A model generated the notes under the pieces. The model was given only the letters and a program-made list of their open reading frames with translations. It was not told the DNA's origin and made no database searches. From Flavobacteriia bacterium (GTDB taxonomy: Bacteria; Bacteroidota; Bacteroidia; Flavobacteriales; Flavobacteriaceae): DNA of 15,596 bases. A program made the position numbers and the translations under genes. The stretch lies in the NCBI GenBank assembly GCA_018500075.1, contig JAHBAN010000147.1, positions 1 through 15,596 on the forward strand, in the 5' to 3' direction. Below are positions 4,969-12,090 of the stretch, piece by piece (within the stretch, counting starts at the first letter, position 1; each line of letters opens with the position of its first letter).

Positions 4969-6249
4969 ATGACAAATGAAACCCAAGAACAGCTCCACCT
5001 TGCCGAGCTGAAAGCCATGCACCCCAAAGAGCTGGTCACAATGGCGGAAGAACTCGAAATCGAGAACGCCACAACCATGCGCAAGGGCGAGATCATGTTC
5101 TCGATCCTCAAAGAGCGAGCAGAAGAAGGCTGGATGATCGGCGGCGAAGGCGTTCTGGAAGTCTTGCAAGACGGTTTCGGCTTTCTACGCGCCCCAGAGG
5201 CCAACTACCTCCCCGGCCCCGACGATATTTATGTCTCTCCTGAAATCCTGCGCAAATTCTCCCTGCGCACAGGCGACACAATCGAAGGCCACCTCAAGCA
5301 GCCCGAAGACAACGAGCGCTATTTTGCCCTCACCCATGTCACCAAGATCAACTTTGAGGAGCCGGAAAAGGCCCGTCACAAGATTGCCTTTGACAACCTG
5401 ACGCCGCTTTACCCCGACGAGCGCCTCAAAATGGAGATCGAAGATCCGACAATCAAGGACCGCTCCGCGCGGATCATCGACCTTGTCGCGCCGATCGGGA
5501 AAGGCCAGCGCTCGCTGATCGTCGCTCCGCCGCGCACTGGTAAGACTGTTCTGCTGCAGAATATCGCCCACAGCATCGAAAAGAACCACCCTGAGTGCTA
5601 TCTTATCGTTCTCTTGATAGATGAGCGCCCGGAAGAAGTTACCGATATGCAGCGCTCCGTTAAGGGCGAGGTGGTCTCCTCCACATTCGACGAACCGGCG
5701 ACCCGTCACGTTGCCGTTTCCGAAATGGTCATTGAAAAGGCCAAGCGCCTTGTCGAGCACAAGCGCGATGTGGTCATCCTGCTCGATTCCATCACCCGCC
5801 TTGGCCGCGCCTTCAACACGACAGTGCCGTCCTCCGGCAAGGTGCTCACAGGCGGCGTCGATGCAAACGCCCTCCAGCGCCCCAAGCGCTTCTTTGGGGC
5901 CGCGCGCAACATCGAAGAAGGTGGCTCTCTGACGATCATCGCAACCGCCCTGATCGACACCGGCTCGCGTATGGATGAGGTTATCTTTGAAGAGTTCAAA
6001 GGCACAGGCAACTCCGAGATCGTGCTTGACCGCAAAGTCGCCGACAAACGCGTCTTCCCGGCGATGGATATTCTCAAGTCAGGCACCCGCAAAGAAGAGC
6101 TTCTGGTCGATGCAAAAGACTTGCAAAAGACCTTCGTTCTGCGCCGTATCCTCAACCCGATGGGCACCACAGACGCCATCGAGTTTTTGCTTGGCAAACT
6201 CAAGCAAACCAAAACAAACGGCGAATTCTTCGACTCTATGAACACGTAA
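4969..6249 (+). CDS. rho: Transcription termination factor Rho
   Basis: 426 residues, close to the 419 of E. coli. Rho is a hexameric RNA helicase that loads on C-rich untranslated RNA and terminates transcription (established for the family). Order: N-terminal helical domain (about 8-50), cold-shock-like RNA-binding domain from 'GGEGVLEVLQDGFGFLR' (about 58-74) to about 125, then the RecA-type ATPase with Walker A 'APPRTGKT' at 186-193 (K192), 'LLIDERPEEVTDMQRSVKGEVV', Walker B 'DVVILLDSITRL', and the RNA-gripping 'GKVLTGGVDANAL' loop. An arginine stands where E. coli has the Walker A lysine K181. The ATG at 4969 is chosen by family length; the longer frame from a TTG at 4861 would add 36 residues spanning the promoter and leader. 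It is followed after 30 bp by mnmE. Confidence 0.97.
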   Translation: MTNETQEQLHLAELKAMHPKELVTMAEELEIENATTMRKGEIMFSILKERAEEGWMIGGEGVLEVLQDGFGFLRAPEANYLPGPDDIYVSPEILRKFSLRTGDTIEGHLKQPEDNERYFALTHVTKINFEEPEKARHKIAFDNLTPLYPDERLKMEIEDPTIKDRSARIIDLVAPIGKGQRSLIVAPPRTGKTVLLQNIAHSIEKNHPECYLIVLLIDERPEEVTDMQRSVKGEVVSSTFDEPATRHVAVSEMVIEKAKRLVEHKRDVVILLDSITRLGRAFNTTVPSSGKVLTGGVDANALQRPKRFFGAARNIEEGGSLTIIATALIDTGSRMDEVIFEEFKGTGNSEIVLDRKVADKRVFPAMDILKSGTRKEELLVDAKDLQKTFVLRRILNPMGTTDAIEFLLGKLKQTKTNGEFFDSMNT

Positions 6250-6272
6250 AACCTGTTCAAAATCAACGGGTT
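6250..6272 (+). other. Hairpin in the rho-mnmE gap
   Basis: AACCTGTT (6250-6257), 7-base loop, AACGGGTT (6265-6272): an 8-bp stem with one T-G wobble that begins one base after the rho stop codon. No T-tract follows. Its 3' arm contains GGG (6268-6270), the only weak Shine-Dalgarno candidate for mnmE, so it could restrict mnmE translation or mark an RNA processing point. Confidence 0.5.
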
Positions 6273-6279
6273 ATGAAAA

Positions 6280-7566
6280 ATGAGCACTATTTTTGCTTGC
6301 GCGTCTGCAAGCGGTAAGGCTGGCGTTGCAGTGGTCCGGATTTCCGGGCCACAGGCGTTTTCGGCGGCGTCACAACTGTGCGGCACACTTCCTGCGCCCC
6401 GTCAGGCGGCCTTGCGCCGTCTGCGCTCCGCGTCAGGCGAAGCGCTCGATGAGGCTTTGGTGCTGTGTTTTTCCGACAAAGCGAGCTTCACCGGCGAAGA
6501 AACTGTCGAGTTCCAGACCCACGGGTCGGTTGCCGTTGTAAACGCCCTCTTGGCCGAACTTGGCAAAATCGACGGGCTGCGCCTCGCCGAGCCGGGCGAG
6601 TTTACCCGCCGCGCCTTGGCAAATGGACGCCTCGATCTGGCCCAGGTCGAAGGTCTGGCCGATCTGATCGCCTCGGAAACCGAAGCACAGCGCCAGCAAG
6701 CGCTGCGGCTGTTTTCGGGCGGTCTGGGCGAGCTAGCGGCGCATTGGCGCGAGCGGCTCATCCGGGCAAGCGCGCTGCTCACCGTGACAATCGACTTCGC
6801 TGACGAAGAGGTGCCGGTTGATGTCTCCCCCGAAGTGCTCGCACTGATCGCCGAGGTTCAAACCGCGATGCAAGCTCAAGTCGACGGCTTTGGCGCGGCC
6901 GAGCGGATCCGCACTGGCTATGAAGTCGCGATTGTCGGCGCCCCTAATGTCGGTAAATCGACGCTTCTCAACGCCCTCGCAGGCCGCGACGCCGCCATCA
7001 CATCCGAAATCGCCGGGACAACCCGCGATGTCATTGAAGTGCGCATGGAGCTTGACGGGCTGCCCGTGACCCTGCTCGATACAGCCGGCCTGAGAGAAAC
7101 CGATGATACCGTCGAAAAGATCGGCGTCGCCCGCGCGATCGAGCGCGCCAAAGCCGCAGATCTGCGGGTTTTCCTCATAGAATCCAACACCAAGCCCGAG
7201 TTCGAGCCGCAAACTGACGATATCGTCGTCGCGTCCAAAGCCGACCTGTCCGGCGCGCAGGAGGGGGCTGTTTCGGGCAAAACCGGCGCTGGCGTTGCGC
7301 AGCTTGTGGCGCAGATCGGCGCGAAGCTCTCCACCAAGACCGCCAAAGCGGGTCTTGCCACCCGCGCGCGCCACAAAGAAGCGATGGAGCGCTGCTTGGG
7401 TGCGCTCGACGAAGCCGCCAAGCAGGTTGCTTTGGGGCCGGAATTCACGGATATTGCCTCAGAAGAGCTGCGGTTTTCTCTCGAAGCGCTCAACGCGCTG
7501 ATCGGGCGTGTGGATGTCGAGACGGTGCTCGACGAGGTGTTTTCCAGCTTTTGCTTGGGCAAGTGA
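6280..7566 (+). CDS. mnmE: tRNA modification GTPase MnmE
   Basis: 428 residues, somewhat shorter than the 454 of E. coli. With MnmG it makes the 5-carboxymethylaminomethyl group on wobble uridine 34 of certain tRNAs (established). The N-terminal tetrahydrofolate-binding domain (about 1-115) has 'TIFACASASGKAGVAVVRISG' and 'EFTRRALANGRLDL'. The G domain has G1 'GAPNVGKST' at 220-228, 'GTTRD' at 246-250 and G3 'DTAG' at 267-270. The G4 site reads SKAD (319-322) where NKxD is usual. The C-terminus ends FCLGK, a variant of the C-(I/L/V)-G-K motif with the essential Cys at 425. It lies 3 bp before mnmG, so its partner protein is made from the same transcript. Confidence 0.96.
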   Translation: MSTIFACASASGKAGVAVVRISGPQAFSAASQLCGTLPAPRQAALRRLRSASGEALDEALVLCFSDKASFTGEETVEFQTHGSVAVVNALLAELGKIDGLRLAEPGEFTRRALANGRLDLAQVEGLADLIASETEAQRQQALRLFSGGLGELAAHWRERLIRASALLTVTIDFADEEVPVDVSPEVLALIAEVQTAMQAQVDGFGAAERIRTGYEVAIVGAPNVGKSTLLNALAGRDAAITSEIAGTTRDVIEVRMELDGLPVTLLDTAGLRETDDTVEKIGVARAIERAKAADLRVFLIESNTKPEFEPQTDDIVVASKADLSGAQEGAVSGKTGAGVAQLVAQIGAKLSTKTAKAGLATRARHKEAMERCLGALDEAAKQVALGPEFTDIASEELRFSLEALNALIGRVDVETVLDEVFSSFCLGK

Positions 7567-7570
7567 GGAG
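7565..7570 (+). promoter_or_regulatory. Ribosome-binding site GAGGAG of mnmG
   Basis: GAGGAG at 7565-7570 starts within the mnmE stop codon. It is 8 bases before the GTG at 7579 and touches the GTG at 7570, so by spacing it favours initiation at 7579. The spacer between it and that start is occupied by parS. Confidence 0.6.
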
Positions 7571-9441
7571 TGTTTCACGTGAAACAATTTGATGTGATTG
7601 TCGTTGGCGGTGGCCACGCAGGAACAGAAGCCGCCCACGCCTCGGCGCGCATGGGCGTTTCGACTGCGCTCGTAACCCTTCGCCAGCGCGATATCGGCAC
7701 GATGTCGTGCAACCCGGCGATGGGTGGCCTCGGCAAGGGTCATCTTGTGCGCGAGATTGATGCCATGGATGGCGTTATGGGCCGAATGTCTGACAAGGGC
7801 GGGATCCAGTTTCGCTTGCTCAACCGCCGCAAAGGGCCAGCCGTGCAAGGCCCGCGCGCCCAACAAGATCGCCAGCTCTATCAAAAGGCGATGCTCGCGG
7901 AAACGCTGTCGCGCGAAAATCTGACGGTTATTGAGGGCGAAACCGTCGATTTTCTAATGACAGGCGCGCGGGTGTCCGGTGTGGTCCTCGCAGATGGCTC
8001 TGAAATCGCCGCAAAAGAGGTTATTCTCACCACAGGCACATTCCTGCGGGGGCTTATTCACATCGGCGATGTCTCCTATGCGGGCGGGCGTATGGGCGAT
8101 AAGCCCTCGATCAAGCTTGCAGAGCGTATGGACGCCTTCGCGCTTCCGAAAGGCCGGCTCAAAACAGGCACTCCCCCGCGCCTCGACAGCCGCACCATCA
8201 ACTGGGACATCCTCGAGATGCAGCCGGGCGATGATGTGCCAAGCCTGTTTTCCTTTCTGTCCAAGTCGCCCGAGGCAAAGCAGATCGCCTGTGGGATCAC
8301 CCACACCAACGAGAAAACCCACGCGATCATTGCGGCAAATCTCGAACGCTCCGCCATGTATGGCGGCCATATCGAAGGCGTTGGCCCGCGGTATTGCCCG
8401 TCAATCGAAGACAAGATTGTGCGGTTCGCCGACAAGTCATCTCACCAAGTTTTCCTTGAACCAGAAGGGCTTAACGACACGACCGTCTATCCAAACGGGA
8501 TTTCGACGTCCCTGCCCGAGTCGGTTCAGGAGGAGTATGTGCGCTCTATCGTGGGCCTTGAGGCTGTAAAAATCACCCAGCCGGGCTACGCCATCGAGTA
8601 TGATTATATCGACCCGCGCGCGCTGACTTTGACGCTACGGCTCAAGGCGGTGGATGGCCTCTTTCTCGCGGGTCAGATTAACGGCACAACCGGATATGAG
8701 GAAGCGGCGGCGCAGGGTCTTGTCGCCGGCCTCAATGCAGCAAGCGCTGTTTTGGGCCGCGACCCTGTGATGTTCAGCCGATCGCAAAGCTATATCGGGG
8801 TCATGATTGATGATCTGGTGACGCGCGGGGTCGCCGAGCCTTACAGAATGTTTACCTCCCGCGCGGAATTCAGGCTTTCGCTTCGCGCTGACAATGCCGA
8901 CCAGCGCCTCACGCCTTTGGCCATGTCGCTCGGCTGCGTGTCAGAGAGGCGCAAACACCACTTTGAGGCGCGCATGGAGGCGCTTGAAAAAGGCAAATCC
9001 ATGCTCGAAAGAAAGCGGTTTTCACCGGGAGATGTCAAGACAACAGGGGTCCACCTCAAACATGACGGCACTCTGCGCAGCGCCTATCAGCTTTTGGCCA
9101 TTCCGGAGATCAATTTTGATACATTATTGACCCTCGACAGCGGCTTTTCAGAGATTACGCCGGAAACCCGCGCTCAACTGGAAAAAGACGCCCTATACGC
9201 CAACTATCTTGAGCGGCAGCAGCGCGATGTTGACGCGATGAAGCGCGATGAAAACCTCGTGATCTCGCCCGACTTCGACTATCAGCCGCTGGACGGGCTT
9301 TCAAACGAGCTAAAATCAAAGCTGCAAGCGGCCCGCCCGCAAAATCTGGCCCAAGCGGGCCGTGTCGACGGGATGACCCCCGCCGCGCTCGCCCTTCTTC
9401 TCGCCAAAATGCGCCAGTTTCAGAAAGAGAAATCCGCATGA
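7570..9441 (+). CDS. mnmG: tRNA uridine-34 5-carboxymethylaminomethyl synthesis enzyme MnmG (GidA)
   Basis: 623 residues from the GTG at 7570. It is the FAD-dependent partner of MnmE in wobble uridine modification (established). The FAD-binding motif 'GGGHAGTEAA' is at 13-22. The catalytic cysteines are in 'MSCNPAMGG' (C47) and 'GPRYCPSIEDK'. The family signature 'LVTRGVAEPYRMFTSRAEFR' is present, and the C-terminal MnmE/tRNA-binding helical domain ends with 'AALALLLAKM'. The start is uncertain: from 7570 the length before C47 equals that of E. coli MnmG (also C47), but no ribosome-binding site is well placed, while a GTG at 7579 has GAGGAG 8 bases upstream and would give 620 residues. The first codons contain a perfect parS. 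The stop overlaps the rsmG start by 4 bp. Confidence 0.95.
   Translation: MFHVKQFDVIVVGGGHAGTEAAHASARMGVSTALVTLRQRDIGTMSCNPAMGGLGKGHLVREIDAMDGVMGRMSDKGGIQFRLLNRRKGPAVQGPRAQQDRQLYQKAMLAETLSRENLTVIEGETVDFLMTGARVSGVVLADGSEIAAKEVILTTGTFLRGLIHIGDVSYAGGRMGDKPSIKLAERMDAFALPKGRLKTGTPPRLDSRTINWDILEMQPGDDVPSLFSFLSKSPEAKQIACGITHTNEKTHAIIAANLERSAMYGGHIEGVGPRYCPSIEDKIVRFADKSSHQVFLEPEGLNDTTVYPNGISTSLPESVQEEYVRSIVGLEAVKITQPGYAIEYDYIDPRALTLTLRLKAVDGLFLAGQINGTTGYEEAAAQGLVAGLNAASAVLGRDPVMFSRSQSYIGVMIDDLVTRGVAEPYRMFTSRAEFRLSLRADNADQRLTPLAMSLGCVSERRKHHFEARMEALEKGKSMLERKRFSPGDVKTTGVHLKHDGTLRSAYQLLAIPEINFDTLLTLDSGFSEITPETRAQLEKDALYANYLERQQRDVDAMKRDENLVISPDFDYQPLDGLSNELKSKLQAARPQNLAQAGRVDGMTPAALALLLAKMRQFQKEKSA
7571..7586. 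promoter_or_regulatory. parS: parS site 1 (centromere, ParB-binding)
   Basis: TGTTTCACGTGAAACA, a perfect 16-bp palindrome identical to the widely conserved parS consensus. It overlaps the mnmG start region and encodes F-H-V-K-Q in the mnmG frame. It lies about 3.2 kb from the origin gap and 2.5 kb upstream of parA. ParB nucleates here and spreads; ParA then moves the origin region (established for ParABS). Confidence 0.95.
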
Positions 9442-10043
9442 GCCAACTGGACGCTGTTTCACGTGAAACATTGGCAAAACTGGAGATTTACGCGCAAACA
9501 CTCAAAAAGTGGAACCCGCGGATCAATCTTGTTGCCAAGTCGACCCTCGCAGATCTTTGGGAGCGTCACATTGTGGACTCCCTCCAGATCATGGCTCATA
9601 TCCCCGATGGGACACATCATATAGTAGATATCGGAAGCGGCGGGGGCTTTCCGGGCCTTGTCCTTGCCATCGCGACAAGCGAAACCGATGCAGAGACCAA
9701 GGTCACAATGATCGAGAGTGATCAGAGAAAGTCTGTGTTCTTGCGCACCGTTCTAAGAGAAACCGGGGTCGCTGCCGAGGTCCTGACCGACAGGATCGAA
9801 CGCGCACCGCCTCAAAACGCCGATCTTATCACAGCCCGCGCGCTGGCCGATTTAACCTCGCTTTTGGGCTTTGCCGAGCTGCACTTGAAGCCTGAGGGCG
9901 TGGCCATTTTTCTCAAGGGCAAAAACTGGCGCAGCGAGCTGGAAATTGCACAAGAAAACTGGCATTTTGAATGGAAAGAGGTCACAAGTCAGACAAGTGT
10001 TGAAGCGGTTTTACTTGTAATCAAAGGAATACATCGTGTCTGA
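9438..10043 (+). CDS. rsmG: 16S rRNA (guanine-527-N7) methyltransferase RsmG (GidB)
   Basis: 201 residues. It adds the N7 methyl group to G527 of 16S rRNA using S-adenosylmethionine; loss gives low-level streptomycin resistance in E. coli and other bacteria (established). Typical motifs are 'VSRETLAKLEIYAQTLKKWN' (about 7-26), 'INLVAKST', 'WERHIVDSLQ' and the SAM-binding 'DIGSGGGFPG' (64-73), followed by 'MIESDQRKSVFLR', then 'ITARALADL'. Length is normal. The ATG overlaps the mnmG stop by 4 bp (ATGA) and the 3' end overlaps parA by 8 bp, so it is translationally linked on both sides. Its N-terminal VSRET codons are a perfect parS site. Confidence 0.96.
   Translation: MSQLDAVSRETLAKLEIYAQTLKKWNPRINLVAKSTLADLWERHIVDSLQIMAHIPDGTHHIVDIGSGGGFPGLVLAIATSETDAETKVTMIESDQRKSVFLRTVLRETGVAAEVLTDRIERAPPQNADLITARALADLTSLLGFAELHLKPEGVAIFLKGKNWRSELEIAQENWHFEWKEVTSQTSVEAVLLVIKGIHRV
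9455..9470. promoter_or_regulatory. parS: parS site 2 (centromere, ParB-binding)
   Basis: A second exact TGTTTCACGTGAAACA, within rsmG codons 6-11, where it is read in a different frame from site 1 (giving V-S-R-E-T). It is 1,884 bp from site 1 and about 0.6 kb upstream of parA. Two perfect copies of a 16-mer this close cannot reasonably be chance. Confidence 0.95.
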
Positions 10044-10845
10044 TTTGTCTCGCCCGCTTGCTCCCAAAATCATAGCAATCGCCAATCAAAAAGGCGGTGT
10101 TGGCAAGACAACGACAGCGATCAACCTCGCGGCCGCTTTGGCCGAGGCCAAGAAAAATATCCTGCTCATCGATCTGGACCCGCAAGGCAACGCCTCCACC
10201 GGCCTCGGGGTCGACCGCGAAGACCGCGCGTTTACCACCTATGATCTTTTGCTTGAGGACTCACCGCTGGATCAGATCATCCAGACGACCGAGACAAAGC
10301 GGGTCAGTATCGTTCCGGCGACGGTCGATTTGAGCTCGGCTGATATCGAGCTTTATGCCAACGAAAAACGCAACCACCTCCTCAAAGACGCGCTCAAACA
10401 GCCGGATATCGACGGGTTTGCCTTTGATTACATTTTGGTCGATTGCCCCCCCTCCCTCAATCTGCTGACGGTCAACGCGATGGTGGCGGCCGATTCCATT
10501 CTGGTCCCCTTGCAGAGCGAGTTTTTTGCGCTGGAAGGGCTGTCGCAGCTGATGTTGACGATCAGAGAGATACGCGAAGCGGCCAATCCCGACTTGCGGA
10601 TCGAGGGCATTGTGCTGACAATGTATGACAGTCGCAACAATCTGTCCCAGCAGGTCGAGGCCGATGCCCGCGACAATCTCGGTGATCTGGTGTTCAAGAC
10701 GGTGATTCCGCGCAATGTCCGGGTGAGCGAGGCGCCGTCTTTTGCGATGCCCGTGCTGACATATGACCCCGCCTCCAAAGGCGCGCTTGCCTATCGGGCG
10801 CTTGCAAAAGAAGTCCTTAGAAACAACGCAGTGATGAAAAAGTAG
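10036..10845 (+). CDS. parA: Chromosome partitioning ATPase ParA
   Basis: 269 residues. ParA is a nucleoid-bound ATPase whose gradient, set by ParB-stimulated ATP hydrolysis, moves the origin region to the cell pole or future daughter cell (established for ParABS). The deviant Walker A motif 'KGGVGKTTT' is at 19-27, Walker A' is in 'LLIDLDPQGNASTGLG', and Walker B is in 'ILVDCPPSLNLLTVNA'. The 'PRNVRVSEAPSF' run near 230 is a typical DNA-binding region. The GTG start at 10036 has AAAGGA (10023-10028) 7 bases upstream and overlaps the rsmG stop by 8 bp. The length fits the chromosomal Soj type without the extra N-terminal domain seen in many plasmid ParAs. It is followed by parB 9 bp later. 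Confidence 0.97.
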   Translation: MSDLSRPLAPKIIAIANQKGGVGKTTTAINLAAALAEAKKNILLIDLDPQGNASTGLGVDREDRAFTTYDLLLEDSPLDQIIQTTETKRVSIVPATVDLSSADIELYANEKRNHLLKDALKQPDIDGFAFDYILVDCPPSLNLLTVNAMVAADSILVPLQSEFFALEGLSQLMLTIREIREAANPDLRIEGIVLTMYDSRNNLSQQVEADARDNLGDLVFKTVIPRNVRVSEAPSFAMPVLTYDPASKGALAYRALAKEVLRNNAVMKK

Positions 10846-10854
10846 GAGATGAGA

Positions 10855-11739
10855 ATGGCCGACAAGAAAAGCAAATCGCGCGGGCTGGGCCGTGGGCTTT
10901 CTGCGCTTATGGCCGAAATGCCCCGCGAGTCCGGGTCTCCGAAAGCCGCCGCCGAGCGCAGTGACCTCATGGTGCCGATCGAGCAGATCAAGCCAAACCC
11001 CGATCAGCCGCGCCGTCATTTCGAGACCGAAGCCTTGATTGATCTGGCCGAATCCATTCGTGAAAAAGGCGTCATCCAGCCGATCATTGTGCGCCCCTAT
11101 CCCGGCCAAGAGGGTGTCTACCAGATCGTCGCCGGCGAGCGCCGCTGGCGCGCCTCGCAAAAGGCGCAACTTCATCAAGTCCCTGTTATCATTAGAGAAT
11201 TTGATGATATAGAGGTGCTTGAAGTCGCCATCATCGAAAACATCCAGCGCGCCGATCTCAACCCCGTGGAAGAGGCCAGAGGCTATCGCCAGCTGATCGA
11301 CAAATTCGGCCACACGCAAGAAAAGCTCGCTCAGGCCTTGGGCAAAAGCCGCAGCCACATCGCAAACCAGATGCGGCTTTTGGCGCTGCCGGACGAGGTT
11401 TTGACCCTGCTCAATACCGGGGCGCTGACAGCGGGCCATGCGCGCGCCTTGATCACGGCGGAAAACCCGGTTCTGCTCGCGCGCGAGATTGTCAAAAAGG
11501 GTCTGTCGGTCCGCGGTGCGGAGCAGCTTGTGAAAAAAGAAAGCGCTCCTGCACCAAAGCCGCGCCCCGCCCGCACGCTGGATAAAGACGCAGATACGCT
11601 CGCGCTCGAAGCCGATCTTTCGGCGGCGCTCGGGATGAAAGTCAGTCTGAATCACGCTGCAGGCGGCGAGTCAGGACAGCTTACAATACGGTATGACACG
11701 CTTGATGCGCTTGATGCGCTCTGCGCCAAACTGAGCTGA
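10855..11739 (+). CDS. parB: Chromosome partitioning protein ParB (Spo0J)
   Basis: 294 residues. ParB binds parS, hydrolyses CTP, forms a sliding clamp and activates ParA (established). The ParA-stimulating N-terminal motif 'RGLGRGLSALM' is at 9-19. The CTPase domain includes 'NPDQPRRHF' (about 48-56), 'GERRWRAS' (94-101) and 'ENIQRADLNP' (128-137). The helix-turn-helix 'TQEKLAQALGKSRSHIANQM' (about 154-173) reads parS. The C-terminal dimerisation domain ends with 'TLDALDALCAKLS'. The ATG at 10855 is chosen because AGGAG (10844-10848) is 6 bases upstream; an ATG at 10849 adds two residues but touches that site. The stop codon abuts the stop of the convergent DUF454 gene with no gap. Confidence 0.97.
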   Translation: MADKKSKSRGLGRGLSALMAEMPRESGSPKAAAERSDLMVPIEQIKPNPDQPRRHFETEALIDLAESIREKGVIQPIIVRPYPGQEGVYQIVAGERRWRASQKAQLHQVPVIIREFDDIEVLEVAIIENIQRADLNPVEEARGYRQLIDKFGHTQEKLAQALGKSRSHIANQMRLLALPDEVLTLLNTGALTAGHARALITAENPVLLAREIVKKGLSVRGAEQLVKKESAPAPKPRPARTLDKDADTLALEADLSAALGMKVSLNHAAGGESGQLTIRYDTLDALDALCAKLS

Positions 11740-12090
11740 TCAGTTTGGCCGCGACCAGATAAACACAAGCACACAGCCCAGTGTCACAGCCTGAATGGCA
11801 AGCACAGACAGCTTTAGCCCGATTGCGAGCGAAAGCAGAAAAACCGCACCAATAGAGACGGTTGCCATCCGTTTTGCGCTTTTGGATATCGCGCCGCGCT
11901 CTTGCCAATCGGCAATCGAAGGTCCAAATCTCGGGTGGCTCATCAGCCAGCCGTGCAGCCGCTCAGACGAGCGCGCAAAGCAAAAGGCCGCCAGCAGAAG
12001 AAACGGCACAGTCGGAACAAGCGGCAAAACAACGCCAATCCCCCCCGCGCCGAGAGAGGCAATGCCACAGATGAGCCAGACAAAGCGCAT
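11740..12090 (-). CDS. DUF454 (YbaN-like) small inner-membrane protein
   Basis: 116 residues of unknown function. It starts MRFVWLICGIASLGAGGIGV and continues 'VLPLVPTVPFLLLAAFCFARSSERLHGWL', which is the hallmark of the DUF454/YbaN family: a glycine-rich first membrane segment, a PLxPTxPFLLL turn and the 'CFARSSxRxHxWL' stretch. Predicted membrane segments are at about 4-23, 28-40 and two between about 75 and 112. A cytosolic loop 'SHPRFGPSIADWQERGAIS' lies between. GGAGG is 5 bases before the ATG, inside the hemW 3' end, and the start directly abuts the hemW stop, so it is the last gene of the rph-rdgB-hemW operon. I see no motif that points to a reaction. Confidence 0.85.
   Translation of the reverse strand: MRFVWLICGIASLGAGGIGVVLPLVPTVPFLLLAAFCFARSSERLHGWLMSHPRFGPSIADWQERGAISKSAKRMATVSIGAVFLLSLAIGLKLSVLAIQAVTLGCVLVFIWSRPN

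Noticed and set aside
10261..11655. 464-codon open frame on the minus strand opposite parA and parB
   Set aside because: It is fully antisense to two clear genes, has no ribosome-binding site or recognisable motif, and reads like a GC-rich shadow frame (rich in Arg, His, Gln).
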